Positions 35,747 through 48,000 of a DNA stretch of 64,000 nucleotides are shown one piece after another. The position numbers and the translations under genes were made by a program. Each line of letters begins with the position of its first letter. The stretch's first letter is position 1. The notes under the pieces are model-generated. The model did no database searches. It saw only the letters and a list, made by a program, of their open reading frames with translations, and had not been told where the DNA came from. This DNA is from Utricularia gibba (taxonomy: Eukaryota > Streptophyta > Magnoliopsida > Lamiales > Lentibulariaceae): assembly GCA_002189035.1 (NCBI GenBank), contig NEEC01000010.1, forward strand, positions 2,356,001-2,420,000, written 5' to 3'.

Positions 35747-38392
35747 CTAGCTGGAAGCTGCTTTCCTTCGGACGATTCTCTTCCTCCGAGCCTTCTGAGG
35801 TGGGGATGATGGCTGTGCTGCTGGATCCGACGAGCCACTCTCAGTGCTCTGCTGTTTGAAACCAAGAAGACCGAGCCCAGACGTGATGGCATTCTTTGAA
35901 ATGAGCCATTTGGTAGCAGGAGCTCCTTCGGAAGGTCTGCTGTAAGCTGCAACTAGCAGCTCATCCGAGTGAGCCAGCGGGTCAACCTCCACACCCAGCC
36001 ACGCGAGTTTAGCAGTCTCGCCTATCCGTATGTTGAGGACTCTGTAAGTCGATTGCAACAGCAAGAATGAGAGGGAAGGACTGAAAACCATGGCCAACAA
36101 AGGACCATTTTTCATATTTGACTTCAAATGGAAAGAGGTTCATGGACATAATTTGATCATAATGCGTTCTTCAGCTTCAGAATTAGATCAATGATGTTGG
36201 CTACAAGTGTGTTTGATATGCGTACCTTATGGCAGCACCGAAGATAAGAGAAACACCTATGACATCGAAGTAGTTGGTCACAGCCCTATCAAAGCCACAT
36301 AATAGCTGGTACCGTAGATTTCCGAAAAGAGCAAGGAATGAGCCGTTGCCGAGTGCATTGCTGCTCACAGGTGGCATTGTCACACAAAGCCTATATGACA
36401 AGCCGGAAATGAAAAAAGTTGGAAATGCTTGAAATGAATGCAACAAAATACTACATTGATATGAAAAAGAGAAGATTGTACCTTCCTTCTATTTTGGAAG
36501 CTGCAAGGTTTGACAATATACCTTGCACAGTTCCTGCTACGAACCCCACCATAGACAATTCTGCAGCTTTATAGAAAAACGACTGAAGTCTCTTCTGGAT
36601 ATCAAATTCTCGGAGATGATAGCTCTTTTCAAAAATGTTATTTGGGAGCTTTTGAAGGGTGTTTTGAAAATCAAATCGAAAGGTATTCCCATATGAATGA
36701 CAAGGGGCAAGCAACCAGAATATGGTGCCATTGCAAGCCGCTGAAGTCAGCACATTGACAAGAGCGAGTTGCCATTCTTGCTTTATCCTGCATAGAAATT
36801 TCAAATGTTTATGCAATTACTCACAATTTCTTTCAGTATCAACAGACATTCAAATATTATAACCTCTGCTTGCGATTCTTGACCTCCCACCATGTGGAGC
36901 AGCCAATGGTAGCTAATTGCTCAAGAAGAAACTTGTACAAAAATGCTGGATCTGCAATCATCCTATATAGAGAACACAAAAATATTCAATAAAATTAAGT
37001 ATTACATACAGCCTGTAAAATGTATTAGAAAAAGGCAAATACAGATGTGTGATTGACTCAATACATCATTATACGATTGGCTTCTCACGATTGGAAAAAA
37101 GACCAATTCAAGCACACATGCAAATTTTTATAAATATTGCTTTGCTGGAAAAAAAAAGGTTGTCAATAACTCTCTTCAACGTTCATGAAATCGCTAAAAC
37201 TTAAAGGAGATATCAATCACCTGCCATAAAATGCTCTTGACATTCCCTGAGGCAGAGACCTAACTATAAACCTCTCGGTGGTTGGTCGGGCATTCATTGC
37301 CAAAAACTTCAACATCTGCGCAGAACTCACTAAACCCTACAGATACTTCAGAATTAGAATATGTTCACAAGTACGAGCAGTTTTCGGATAAAATAAAAAG
37401 GAAACATCTACATTTACCATTTCAAAAGCTTGGCGAAATCCAGCAGGCAAATCCAGGACTGTCTTCTGCCATTCATTCAATACTGCCTCGAGAAATTTTC
37501 TGTCAAACAACTACAGGATACCATTAATCAGACTTCATGAGAATATCCATGAGAATCCCTTGGTGTGAGCATGCTCAAATACATCAGTTTCATACCTCGG
37601 GCAGAATGATTCTTCTCCGGAAGATACCACCATCCTCTCCATCATCACCTTCATCAAAGTTGTCAAAGTAATCATCATCATCACCTCCATCATCGCCCCC
37701 ATCACCACCACCATGATTAAGACCTTTACCCATATCTCCACCCCTTCCACCCACATCAAGCTGTCATACGGAAGAACAAAGCATAGTTAAGATTTTAAAA
37801 TGGCATTTCGCAAGTGGCTTTACTGAATCCAAATTATGAGTGCAACACAACCTCTTCATAAACTATCGCTCATTTGCAATTGGTGAACAAACAAGGAAAC
37901 AAAAAAGACGCTAGAGTAGAAGACAGAACAGAAGCTGTTTCTGAGATGTCTCTCATTCCTGGCATAAAAAAAAAAATATGGGAATTCACATGAAACCACT
38001 CAACCAACAGAGCAACAATTTCTTAGTACCTCAGGACTTGACTTAGTCAGCTTCTGCGTCAACTGAAGTTTCGATTTTTCCAAAGTAACCGCGCCAAATG
38101 CTCCATACTTTCCCCCCTTCATAATCGGACCGGAATCCCAAGACGCCGATGATGACGGAGCATCGACCCCTGGCGGCGAAACCGCAAAACAACGCTCTAA
38201 GTGAGCTACCGCTTCGCTGTCAACCACCGAAGACGACGACGACGACGACCTTATCGTAAAACGACACATTCGAAGCTTTCCATGATTCAACGGCGGAGGT
38301 AGCGGCCTGGAAGTGATGGAGGTCGACAGCGGCTGCGTGGGGAACATGGTACAGGCGGAAGGTGGCGATACGGTCATCGCAATCTGCGCCAT
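35747..38392 (-). CDS. RETICULATA-related protein (DUF3411), chloroplastic
   Basis: These are plastid-envelope membrane proteins needed for mesophyll development and leaf reticulation; the molecular role is unsettled. Eight exons join in frame: 38392-38030, 37760-37596, 37510-37418, 37336-37221, 36962-36864, 36787-36482, 36390-36226, 36041-35747. The product has 533 residues. The N-terminus is a Ser/Pro-rich transit peptide. A low-complexity Gly/Asp segment follows (GDGGDDGGDDDDYFDNFDEG), then LDLPAGFRQAFEMGLVSSAQ, SRAFYGRMIADPAFLYKFLL, several hydrophobic helices (for example VNVLTSAACNGTIFWLLAPC) and GNLRYQLLCGFDR. The C-terminus is basic (KARRKRIVRRKAASS). Which family member it is remains unclear. 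A telo-box-like TTAGGGTTT lies just upstream at about 38443. All introns are GT-AG. Confidence 0.88.
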
Positions 38393-38956
38393 TTCTCACC
38401 GGTTCCGATGCTTCTTCCTAGCGGAATCTACGGATAACGATTAGGGTTTATCGTAGAGAAGTACAACTACGAGCACGGAGGAAAGGCTGCCGGCCGTAGA
38501 GTGCAATTCCACCCATAAAAGAAGGCGACCCGAGCAACAAAACTGTCGACAGCAAGATGAGAAATGAACAATTTCCTGCGTAATCCACCTCAATCCGAAT
38601 GAACGGTCAGATTTACAGGATACCCATAAGCCCATAGGCCTCCTTACAAGTCGGGCCCAACCACAGGCCCAGATCCAATACGTATTTTTTTTGGATCCTC
38701 TCTGGTTAAAAATACTAATATACGTAAAATTCAATTTCTATCGAAAAATCAGAGCATTAATATTCACTAATAAAATTTTTACAATTTAAAATATATTTAC
38801 CAAAATACCCCTCGCATTGAAAAATACACGAATTTTAAAAGAAAATGTCATATTAGAAGACAACGAAGCCTCACTCCTACGTGACATGGATAGAAAATTC
38901 TTCTTGCCACATCACTCACCGTCATCCTCCTGCACTTCAAGGTGGAATCCTAGCCG
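38393..38956. other. Spacer between BASS4 3' end and RETICULATA-related promoter
   Basis: Promoter and leader of the RETICULATA-related gene lie at the left, with the BASS4 3' UTR at the right. No gene was seen. Confidence 0.5.
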
Positions 38957-41900
38957 TTAGGAGCTTAGGGTCGTGCTAGAGCCTTGCTGTCTCCCATCTC
39001 CCTCTGGGCGCTTCCAAAGACTCACTAGAAATGAGTCTATGATGATCTGCACATACATTGTTACATCAGTAAGCCTACAAGGCGAGTGATCTTGTCAACT
39101 GCATATGATTCATGTTTGATATGATAAGGGTGATCCTAGAATGACTCCTACTTGTTGCTGCTGGTCTCTCTTATCCCATTTGGTAAAAAAATGCGAGCAG
39201 CTTAGAAGGAATGAACAAATAAGATCACACTCGTTCATGTTATGGTTCTTCACCTGGTTTAAATGAGCTGCGATGCAGGGGAGAATCAGGAGCCCGGGCT
39301 CGCCTAAATGAGAACCGAGTTGCTCCACAACTGCTATCATCACTGGAAGAGTTTTCTGTGAAACAAATGGAGTATTTTGCAAAAACTTGAATGATTCCTG
39401 TGAGTAAAGGCGGTTTGGTTGATTAGGATCACGAGTTAGCGAGACCTGGCTGGCAACTAAAACAAGAGCACTGGTGTTTTCTTCCTTTGCAAATGGAGAT
39501 TTACTGCCCCAGATATGAGAGAGAGGGTGGGGATGGCGAAGTAATTGAAGCACAACAGGAGCGCATGGAGAAACCTGGAGCATCTTTACGTATTAGTTGA
39601 TGCAGCTCAACAACAGATGATGATATGCATGTACACAACGAAATAAACTATAATGAGGGAAAAGTTAATGGCATACCCTCCCATGAAGACAGCAACAAGA
39701 AACGTTGTTGGCTTCACAGATAGAATTAGTGACCTAGATCTGCTTATTTGAATCCAGGGGACCTTGAAAACACAGGAAACAGCAAGACCAACATCATGTT
39801 CCATAAGAAGCTCGGAGAGTATGGAAATTTCATTACAGAAGTATCAATAGTGAGGGTTGGCTTATGTTACCAAAACAAATGAAAAGAAAACATGGGGTGG
39901 GGGTGACTATTTCTCCATCTATCTAGTTTTAGAAATCATGACAACTTTTCAAAAAGTTAAATGATTCTAAAAACCCTGGCCCCAACCAACTTAAATGTTC
40001 CTTTTAACGGAATGAAATTGGGTTAGACCAGAAGAAAAACAAGGTCAAAATTAGAACTTACAAAACTTAGTAAAATCGCACTAATAATTGCTAGTGGGTT
40101 TCGGTTTGCATCCACAATAGCTGCCAAGGCTGCAATGTAATAGAATGCACTAACACGGTTTCAGATACATATTTTTAAGGATGAAATTCTGGGTACTTCC
40201 AAAAAACACAGAAATGGTGTGAATTATTTGTATTATCAATTGAAATTTTACATAAAGCTAACGATCATTCATGGCAGAATAAAGCTACTAACTCACCGAT
40301 TAGGCATTAAATGGAAACAGCCAATTTGAAGTATTTAAAAAAAATAATGAAGGTTAAACGGTTGACCTGGGAACCCTTCTCTGGCAACCTGTTATTTGAA
40401 AGATACCTGAACATCAATCTTATTTTTAATTACAATGTGGTGATGAAGTAAAGTCAGACCTTCCCCAAGATAAGAGGAACCAGAAGGGTGACGATAAGAC
40501 TCCTCAACAAACTTTCAGTAGGGAATGACACTCCTAATCCACCCGCAATTAAAGTAGATATAGAAAAGGGCACCTGAAGAAACAATGAACAACTCTAGTA
40601 GGCAGTAAGCTCTAACAAAATTACATGGATCATTGTACATGGATCTTACTATTAAGATTCCAATAAGTTAGATATCACTGTCATTGCAAGAGCCAGTGCT
40701 GAATTTCCCCCTGCTAACTGTCTTACATAAGAAGGAAAAAAAAACGAACAATTAGGAAAAGGCAGCTCTTATAACTGCATTTTGGAAAACTATTCATTGG
40801 AATTCAAGAAGAATGTCTATGGCTTAATTTACCCGAGTTATAGCAACTCCACTGGACAATGTTGTAGGCATACATGAAAACAAGGCCAGCCCTGTATTTG
40901 TGTGGAAGAAAAAAGGAAGGAAAGATAAAAGGTTAGCGTGAAAACGAGAAGTGTGTAGATTAAACAAAAAGAGCAGATCAAACCTGTTACAAATTCAAGT
41001 GGCTGGAGTCGAAGTAGCATAATGATCTTTGAAGATAATGGAGAGATGAATAAGATTGAAGCCTACACTACAACATAACACGGAAGTTAAGTTTCTGATG
41101 AAAAATTGCAATAAACATAAACATAAACGAAATGCCCAAAAACAGTGAGATGTATACGATATAAAAATCTAAAAAATTTTTTCATGACATAGAGAGAACA
41201 TCTTAGTACTGAGACACACAAAAATCATGCTATTTGATGTATATTACCATAAGCAAAAAAATGCATAGCTTTAATCATCTGCATAAACACGATATTATAA
41301 ACAATGATGCGAAATTGAGTTTGCAGTCAGGGGAAAACCAGCCCAAAGAGAACAACTGGCCATGCTTGTGTTGCAGCACCTATTTCATCACTGCGTAGCG
41401 TCAACCCTACAAACTGAAACTTTTTAGATAAACATGATACATAATCAAAACACCATCCTTCACAAAATCCAATGTTATGCCAAAATCACCGAGGAGACTA
41501 ACAAAAGCTCATGATAAAAGCGAACCTGAGATTACAAATATTCCAAAAGTGCTAATTTTTGAGAGATTATATGAATGAGCAAGGCGACCCAAATCAGGAT
41601 TTGCAAGTCCGAAGGCCACCCCAGTGACAAGAGCTGCAGCCGAAATAGAGTATAAACGCATTCAACTACTGAAAAGCCTTACGAAACAACTTTCACAGCA
41701 ACAATACCTATAGGTAGAAAATTCTGAGACGCAAACTTCGTTAATTGTTTACTCAAGTTCGAACCCCTCGGCCGTGAAGGATCAGCCTCGCCATATCGAT
41801 TTGTCTGGTCGAATTTACAAAATAAAAAATCTCAATGCTGGACATAACAAAAATTGAAAAAATGCAGACCTGGTGGGAATTGATGATAACTCTTCCGGAG

Positions 41901-42079
41901 GTCCTCCTATTAAAGGCTGGATGAATCTTCCAAAAAATAGAAGATTTTCTGCATGGGAATGATCCAAGATTCGATGAAGGACGGCATTCCAGATTCCTCC
42001 GAGACGGCGCCGATATCACACGATGAGGATGAAGGCAAAGAAATGCAACTGCTTGCGCCATAGCGGGCGCGCTCGCCAT
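38957..42079 (-). CDS. BASS4: Plastid sodium/metabolite cotransporter BASS4-like (two 1-nt frame breaks)
   Basis: This is a plastid-envelope carrier of the bile acid:sodium symporter family; its substrate is unknown. Fourteen exons: 42079-41870, 41804-41708, 41633-41526, 41406-41339, 41062-40984, 40891-40833, 40717-40650, 40573-40460, 40388-40367, 40129-40062, 39762-39677, 39574-39446, 39355-39254, 39046-38957. About 433 residues after correction (Arabidopsis about 436). A transit peptide precedes helices with STFGIFVISGLTLR, SCMPTTLSSGVAITR, GGNSALALAMTVISNLL, PWIQISRSRSLILSVKP and SQKTLPVMIAVVEQLG. Exon 9 is a 22-nt microexon (VAREGFP). Exon 7 is 68 nt where 69 are needed (SNLLGILI), and exon 12 is 129 nt where 130 are needed (LISGGSKSP). 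Each lacks one G in a G run. Exon 2's acceptor is chosen as CCAG|ACAAAT; GCGAG|GCTGAT is an in-frame alternative. The gene is either functional with sequence errors or a recent pseudogene. Confidence 0.85.
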
Positions 42080-43570
42080 CAGAAAGCCTATACGTTACAT
42101 ATTTACCAGTGATATTACTCCAGACCGAACCGCCTATTTGGGCCGAAAATACGCGGCTCGGATGACGATCGGCTCAATAAAAATGGGTTGGCCTACATAA
42201 CCTGAAAACCGGGTGGAATTGCGGTAGCAACGGTGCCAAATTTTTATTTTTTCCGAATTATATTTAATTATTTCAAAATATAGAATTATCCGTACAGTTT
42301 TCAAATATTTGATTATAAATAATTTGGAATTCAAAATTTAAATTTAATAGCATATGAGGGACTTTTGAAGGGTGAAAAGGTAAAAAAACAAAACTCTTAC
42401 AAAATAATATTTTAAAGAAAAAAAGGACTTCTGCAGGACTGCGACAGAACCATCATTGACGTATGATTTGCGTTGTGGGGCCCTATGCCTGTCAAAATCC
42501 TCATCTCCACCGTTGATTCCCTTGTCGCATCGACGGACACAAACGCCCTTCCTCTGACCCCAACTGAATTTTTGCCTGCGCCCTGATCCCCCACTCTCTA
42601 CCCACGGCGCGTGGCGTCCCAACAGCATTAATTTAACATAACTAAGCCTCACGGTTTCCCTGCACGCCATTAATTCTCCACGCGTCTCATCCAGGTTTTG
42701 ATTATTCCCCTCCAATTAAATTTTTAATAATTATCAAATGTTTGAAATAAACTGTTAATATAATTTATTATATAAAATTAATACTCCGTGTCCGTGTCCT
42801 GCACCCGAGTCCGACAAAACCGTGAGGGGCTGCATGGTGTGAGATTCCCGCTGTCGGGTAAACGGGTTTAGAGTACCGGATCCTCCGCTGCCGCTGACAC
42901 GCGGCTCCAGCCAAGGGGAGAAAAGCCCCGGGTCTACTGGGATGGATCTATTTGCGGACGGGTCGGATCCGGGACTCATGTCATGCATCATCTTCCAATA
43001 GCTTTATTTGATATAGCTTCTTGAAAAATATTTTTCAAGAAATGATTTTAATAAAGTGAAGTTGAGTTTCCATAGATTGTTAAAAATAAAAATTTTATTC
43101 TATTTTTTTGAGTTTTTAATAATAAAAATTATTTGTGTTTTCCAGAAATAAAATATGTTGAACCTAATGTGAATCGGACACTTGAAAATGAATTACAGTA
43201 GGTAATAAAACCCTAAAATAAATACTATAAAAATAGTTTGTGGTTTAGGGTTTTAGTGAAAGATTAATTTACCTTTTAGCATTACATGCAGAAGAAGTAA
43301 GATGAAGATCCCAAAACACTTTAATGAGAAAGAACAGAGAGAGGAGATACAGAGAGCAAGTGCAATTATGACTCCACTGCACTCTTGATCGGCCTCTACC
43401 TTCTTCCCTGCTCATAAATAACGCAAGTCACGGAGCTAGGGTTTCTGCGCCACTCACATCTCTTACTTTGCTTCTTCTTCTTCTTCTTCTTCGTCTTTCT
43501 CCTTTTTTTTTTTTTTTTTTTTTTGCTTTTTTTCTTGCCTGTTGGAAGGAAGACGGGTTTGGAAGAAAGG
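42080..43570. other. Divergent region between BASS4 and MIR166
   Basis: BASS4 upstream region, AT-rich blocks and a GC-richer patch at 42440-42980 with no recognisable gene. The MIR166 promoter and transcript start probably lie near 43400-43500, close to a CATAAATA element at about 43413. A T run of about 20 occurs at 43504-43523. Confidence 0.4.
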
Positions 43571-43677
43571 GGGGCGTGTTTGTGGGGAATGTTGGCTGGC
43601 TCGACGCACCCACATTCTTATTTTTCCCAAAGGAATGTGATGGCTTCGGACCAGGCTTCATTCCTCTCAAACACCCT
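43571..43677 (+). ncRNA. MIR166: MIR166 precursor hairpin
   Basis: This is the stem-loop of the microRNA that directs cleavage of HD-ZIP III mRNAs and so controls leaf polarity, meristem and vascular patterning. The 5' arm carries the star strand (43586-43606, beginning GGAATGTTGGCTGG). The 3' arm carries the mature strand (43646-43666, beginning TCGGACCAGGCTTCATTCC). The arms extend below the duplex: GTGTTTG pairs with CAAACAC. Above it CCACATTCTT pairs with AGGAATGTG around a loop near 43620-43630. The duplex shows the usual U-U and C-A mismatches of the family. No protein gene overlaps. The primary transcript ends are not defined by sequence alone. Confidence 0.93.
43646..43666 (+). ncRNA. 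miR166: Mature miR166
   Basis: This 21-nt stretch matches the miR165/166 consensus except near its 3' end, where it ends CTC rather than the common CCC. The seed and central bases that pair with HD-ZIP III targets are unchanged. Confidence 0.92.
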
Positions 43678-45014
43678 TCGTCGAGACGAGATATCATCAG
43701 ACTTGCATAGACTTTATCTTTCATTCCTATGGTTAAGGGTTAAGATCTGGACCCATCCGCTCAGATAGGAAACCTTTTTGATTCAAGGATGCTGTTGGTT
43801 TTCGTATTCCATTTAGGCATGGAATTCTGTGTTGTTTTTTTTCCCAGTCAAAGTCGTTAGAGAGAGATGAATGGATGCCAGGCTGAATAATGTGGGGAAA
43901 AAAGCAGAGTAGGTATCTAGCTGCCCTATCCCTCCTATGCGCAGCTGACTTCTGTTTCCTTTGTTTTCTTTCTGAAGCCATTTCATTTCTTCTTGTTGTA
44001 TAGTGTGTTTCAAGAGCAAAGAATGGTGCACTCCACTCCATCCAAGGAGATGGTTCCCCCAAGCTTGCTGTCTTTGTTTACTGAATCTGATCCAGTGACT
44101 GGCAGAAGAGACAACTTTCTATGGAAAGCAATGTCTTTGACCTCAGCTTTCTTTCAACAACCAGATTAACTTTTTTTCCTTTTTCTTCCTATAGTTGTTT
44201 ACACACACACACACCCCATTTGCCTTTCTTCATCTCCATCCATTCTCAGCAACACACGCAGACTAATTGGTCTTCAAATGATAAAAAAACAGAAGAGAAC
44301 CCCGCACCGGAAATGCAGTCTCAAACAAAACCCTCAGTGGAACTTGGGGAAGAAGATGCACTTGCACAGACACCCATGTGTGTGTGTGTGTGTATGTGGA
44401 GGAAACTTAGTTGTGATATGCATTTGCGCTGCTTACTGTCAACAAATGCAGCCCATAAAAGCCCCCGAGGTCATATTCGTAATTACACACAGTTGCTATC
44501 TTAGTTCTTTTGCATAGCGCACATCCTCTTTTCCCTTCATCAAAACGTTAAAATTCTAATTTTAGAATTAAAATCCAATTTGTGTGGAAAGGGGCAATGA
44601 AGTCCAAAGGGTCAACGTTGGTTGACTGCACCGCACGTGGGGTCAACTCATTTGACAGCCTGCTGACCGGGTTGCCAATGGAGCTACCAAAATCCCGGTT
44701 CGGTGAAACGGTTCGACCACACGAAAATCGAATCTTCAACCGAGTCATCTCCGGCTCTTTAAACAAAAAAAATGCAAAGAAATAATTATTTATCTAAAAA
44801 AAGAGCAAAAATAGCTAAAAACGAAATAAAAACTATGGGACATACAAGAATGATACAACAATGAGTCGTTTGTGGGATTCCACGCTGCCTACCGGATCCA
44901 AAACCAGCCGTGACAGCGGCGGTTCTCCGGTAGGATCTGGTTTATCGAATGGCCGGAGAAGGCATCGGAGGAACCGAAGCAGCCGGTGAGAACGAGCTCC
45001 TCCCTCATTCACCA
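43678..45014. other. MIR166 transcript 3' part and PPR 3' region
   Basis: Probably the rest of the MIR166 primary transcript, then intergenic DNA with short (AC)n and (TG)n tracts (about 44202 and 44384), then the PPR 3' UTR. No protein gene was recognised on either strand. Confidence 0.4.
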
Positions 45015-48000
45015 TCACTTGGTTCTTTCTTCCCTCTTGGTCTTAAGAACCATGTAATGCCTAGACAGCAGTTCTAGCAGAGACTGGCGTCCAAAAAGTT
45101 CAGAGTTCTCCAGAAGAATATTCCTAGTGGAAAGATTGACATGGTATTCTTGACCAGGCATCCATTGCAGCAGATGAAACAGCAAGTCCTTCTTCTCAGG
45201 CTGCTTCACATAGCGGGAAATGCCCATCTCAAATATCTCCTGAGAAAGTAGAAGATGCAACGACAATCACAATATTAGTTAACAAGCAGCATTTTAAATG
45301 CGAATTGCTCTAAATTTTAGAAGCGGAAGTCTTGAAAGAAGGCACATGATAATGACGGACGACTGAATATTACCGGATCGATCTTGTACCCGGAGCTGTG
45401 GATAGACTTGATCACATCATTTACCAAGTTTATGTTGCCTTTTTCCATGAATTTAATGGCAAACCTCTTGATAGCATGCTGAGGGATCAGCTTTGCATGA
45501 TCCTGATGAATGTGGAGAGCTTCTAAGTACAGAGGGCAACACATGATTAGATCTCAAATGGTTACCTTGACAACCACGTATGCATCTTTCAAAAGATCTC
45601 CGGCTAGTAGAATAAGTAAAATCTTATGGTGGATCGCCTTGTTAATTGTTCGCTTGCTGTACTTCAGTATGCCGTACAGTGTGTATGCTTCTGAATGGGC
45701 TGAGATCCTACTGAGATGGTTGATAAGAGAGACACAGAGACCCTGCATGAGACCATAAAACTCTTTGGAGTTGGGACAGATTCAAATAAACAACAAAAAC
45801 AGATGGATTTTTTCATCAAAGTAAGCAGCTTGACAAACACATCTGCAAGCTTAAAAATGCATACTGATACTCAAAAATGATGGATGTTTTGCTAGAATAA
45901 TAAACTGAGTCGCATACATACCTCTTCAGGCTGGTGACCCTTACTGTGCATGTCGAGCATTGTGCGATATGCAAGATTATACAGCTTTTCTGTGCAAAAA
46001 TATTTAATTAGAATACGGAATGTGCTTAGATCAGGTATTATCGACGATTCATCCATCCTCTTCATTGTTTTCATCACATTATCCATTTCTCCAGATCTAC
46101 AGTACGCACAGAGCATAGAGTTCAGGATAACCACATCATATTTGCCATATTTTGCCTCATATTCACAAGCTAGCTGTTTTGCTTCATCAATAAGCCGACT
46201 CCGGCACAAGGCTGTAATCATGATACTGTAGGAGTAACCATCTGGACAATAAATGGATACAGAACCCAATTAGCTAGGCATAAAAAAGGATGCAAAAAGT
46301 CAGTAGAAGACAACATATGGGTCGCATGCATACCAAAAAAACACCCTACTGACCATGCACATCAACCTATATAGTCTATTGTCCCTAGAAACTGCGCTCT
46401 TCAAAACAAAATGAAGTTGTCTGAGAGAAAACACAGAAAAAGTACACAGTTCGCGAATTGGATACAGCCCTACATCAAGACGAACCATTTTTCACTTGCT
46501 TTCGCTTCATTTCATGGAAAAAGGCTTTGGCTTCTGTGAGTTTGCCAGTTTTTGCAAAGCCATCCATAAGTATGCAGTATGGCATCTGCAAGGTATGGGC
46601 AGTTCCTGAGCCACAAAGAAATGAAGAAACACTGGAGATTTGGCTGAAGAATCATCAATCAAACTATCCAAATTGCAAAATGTTATCAAAAAATTACAAG
46701 TGAGAAAAAAAAAGAAAACAAGATCATGGATAAGTGAGACAATAAAGAAACAAGAACATGGTTTAAGAAGTTGTTTGCGCTATAAAAAAAAAAAACCATC
46801 ATTTTGGCATGCTGACTAAATAAAGTAATAACCTCATCCTCAGCATAGCCAAGAGCCTGCAATTCATTCAACAGCTCTCTTGATCTTTCAAATAAACCAC
46901 TTCTAACATATGCTTTCAACAGAGTTGTTAGAATAACCTGCAAGAGATTCATACAAGGTCTCTCAGAAAAAAAAATAAAAACAAACCAATCTGATTATAT
47001 TCATCGAATTTGGATTTAGCTGAGTCACACATAAATCCCATAAATTAAGAAAATAAAAAAGGCAGCTTTCAATAATCATAATGTTAAAAAGTGCACCTTA
47101 CTCAAATCTAAACCGGCTGATCTCATTTCTTGAATCAACTCATCTGCCTTTCTGTAATTTCCATCATATGCATAAGCATTCAGAAGAGAACTGTAGTGGA
47201 AAGCATTGGGAGAATATCCTTCTTTCTTCATCTCATCAAAGTACTTTTGTGCTTCTTCACATTGTCCATTTGAAGCACAAACGGATAATATTGTTCCATA
47301 TAGCACAGAATCCATGGACAACCCTCTGGACTTCATTTCTCGAACAAGTTCCATGGCCTTGAAGTAGCCACCTCTTGATTTAGTGCAGCTAGCAAGCAGC
47401 TATGAGATATAATTTAGCTATGTTATGGCTAGAATTGAATTGGCATATGAGAGAGAGAAAAATTGTTCCTATTAGCAAGAGAAATCTAATAAGTGCGACT
47501 AGAACAGCAAAACAAAGTGGTTCAGGGAAAAATATTCTCCTTGTGTACTTCAGCTTTAGCACCAACACAATCCTTTAAAAAAAAGCTATCAAACCCCCAA
47601 GCCAAAGAAATCTTTTTACAAAAATCTGAAAATACTGTGAGAGCCGTCCCTTATTATTCTTCAACCCAAATTTGGATCGTTATTACTTTATCAGTTGTAG
47701 CATCATTTCATCATTGAAATGAGGCACAAGTATAATGAAAAATCAAGCTGCCTATGAAACCTCAGTGTAGCCATACGGCGTAAGCATACCGTGCTATAAG
47801 TTACAATATCTGGTTCTAAGCCAGCTCTTTTCATCTGACTAAAAAGCTTCAGGCTGCTGCTAAAATTTCCATCCTTCACAAGACTATGCAAAGTCGAATT
47901 ACAAACTGAAACATTAATCCTTGTAGAGTCATCTTTGATGCTGTTGTATATCTCTAAAACTTTCATAGAATTAAAGTTCCTTCCTACAACCTTTATATAA

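Noticed and set aside
42344-42715. A 123-codon minus-strand open frame between BASS4 and MIR166
   Set aside because: No recognisable domain. It spans GC-rich and AT-rich segments with no gene-like structure.
43428-43768. Open frames on both strands across the MIR166 locus
   Set aside because: They come from the CTT/T-rich leader and the hairpin. The microRNA explains the conservation.
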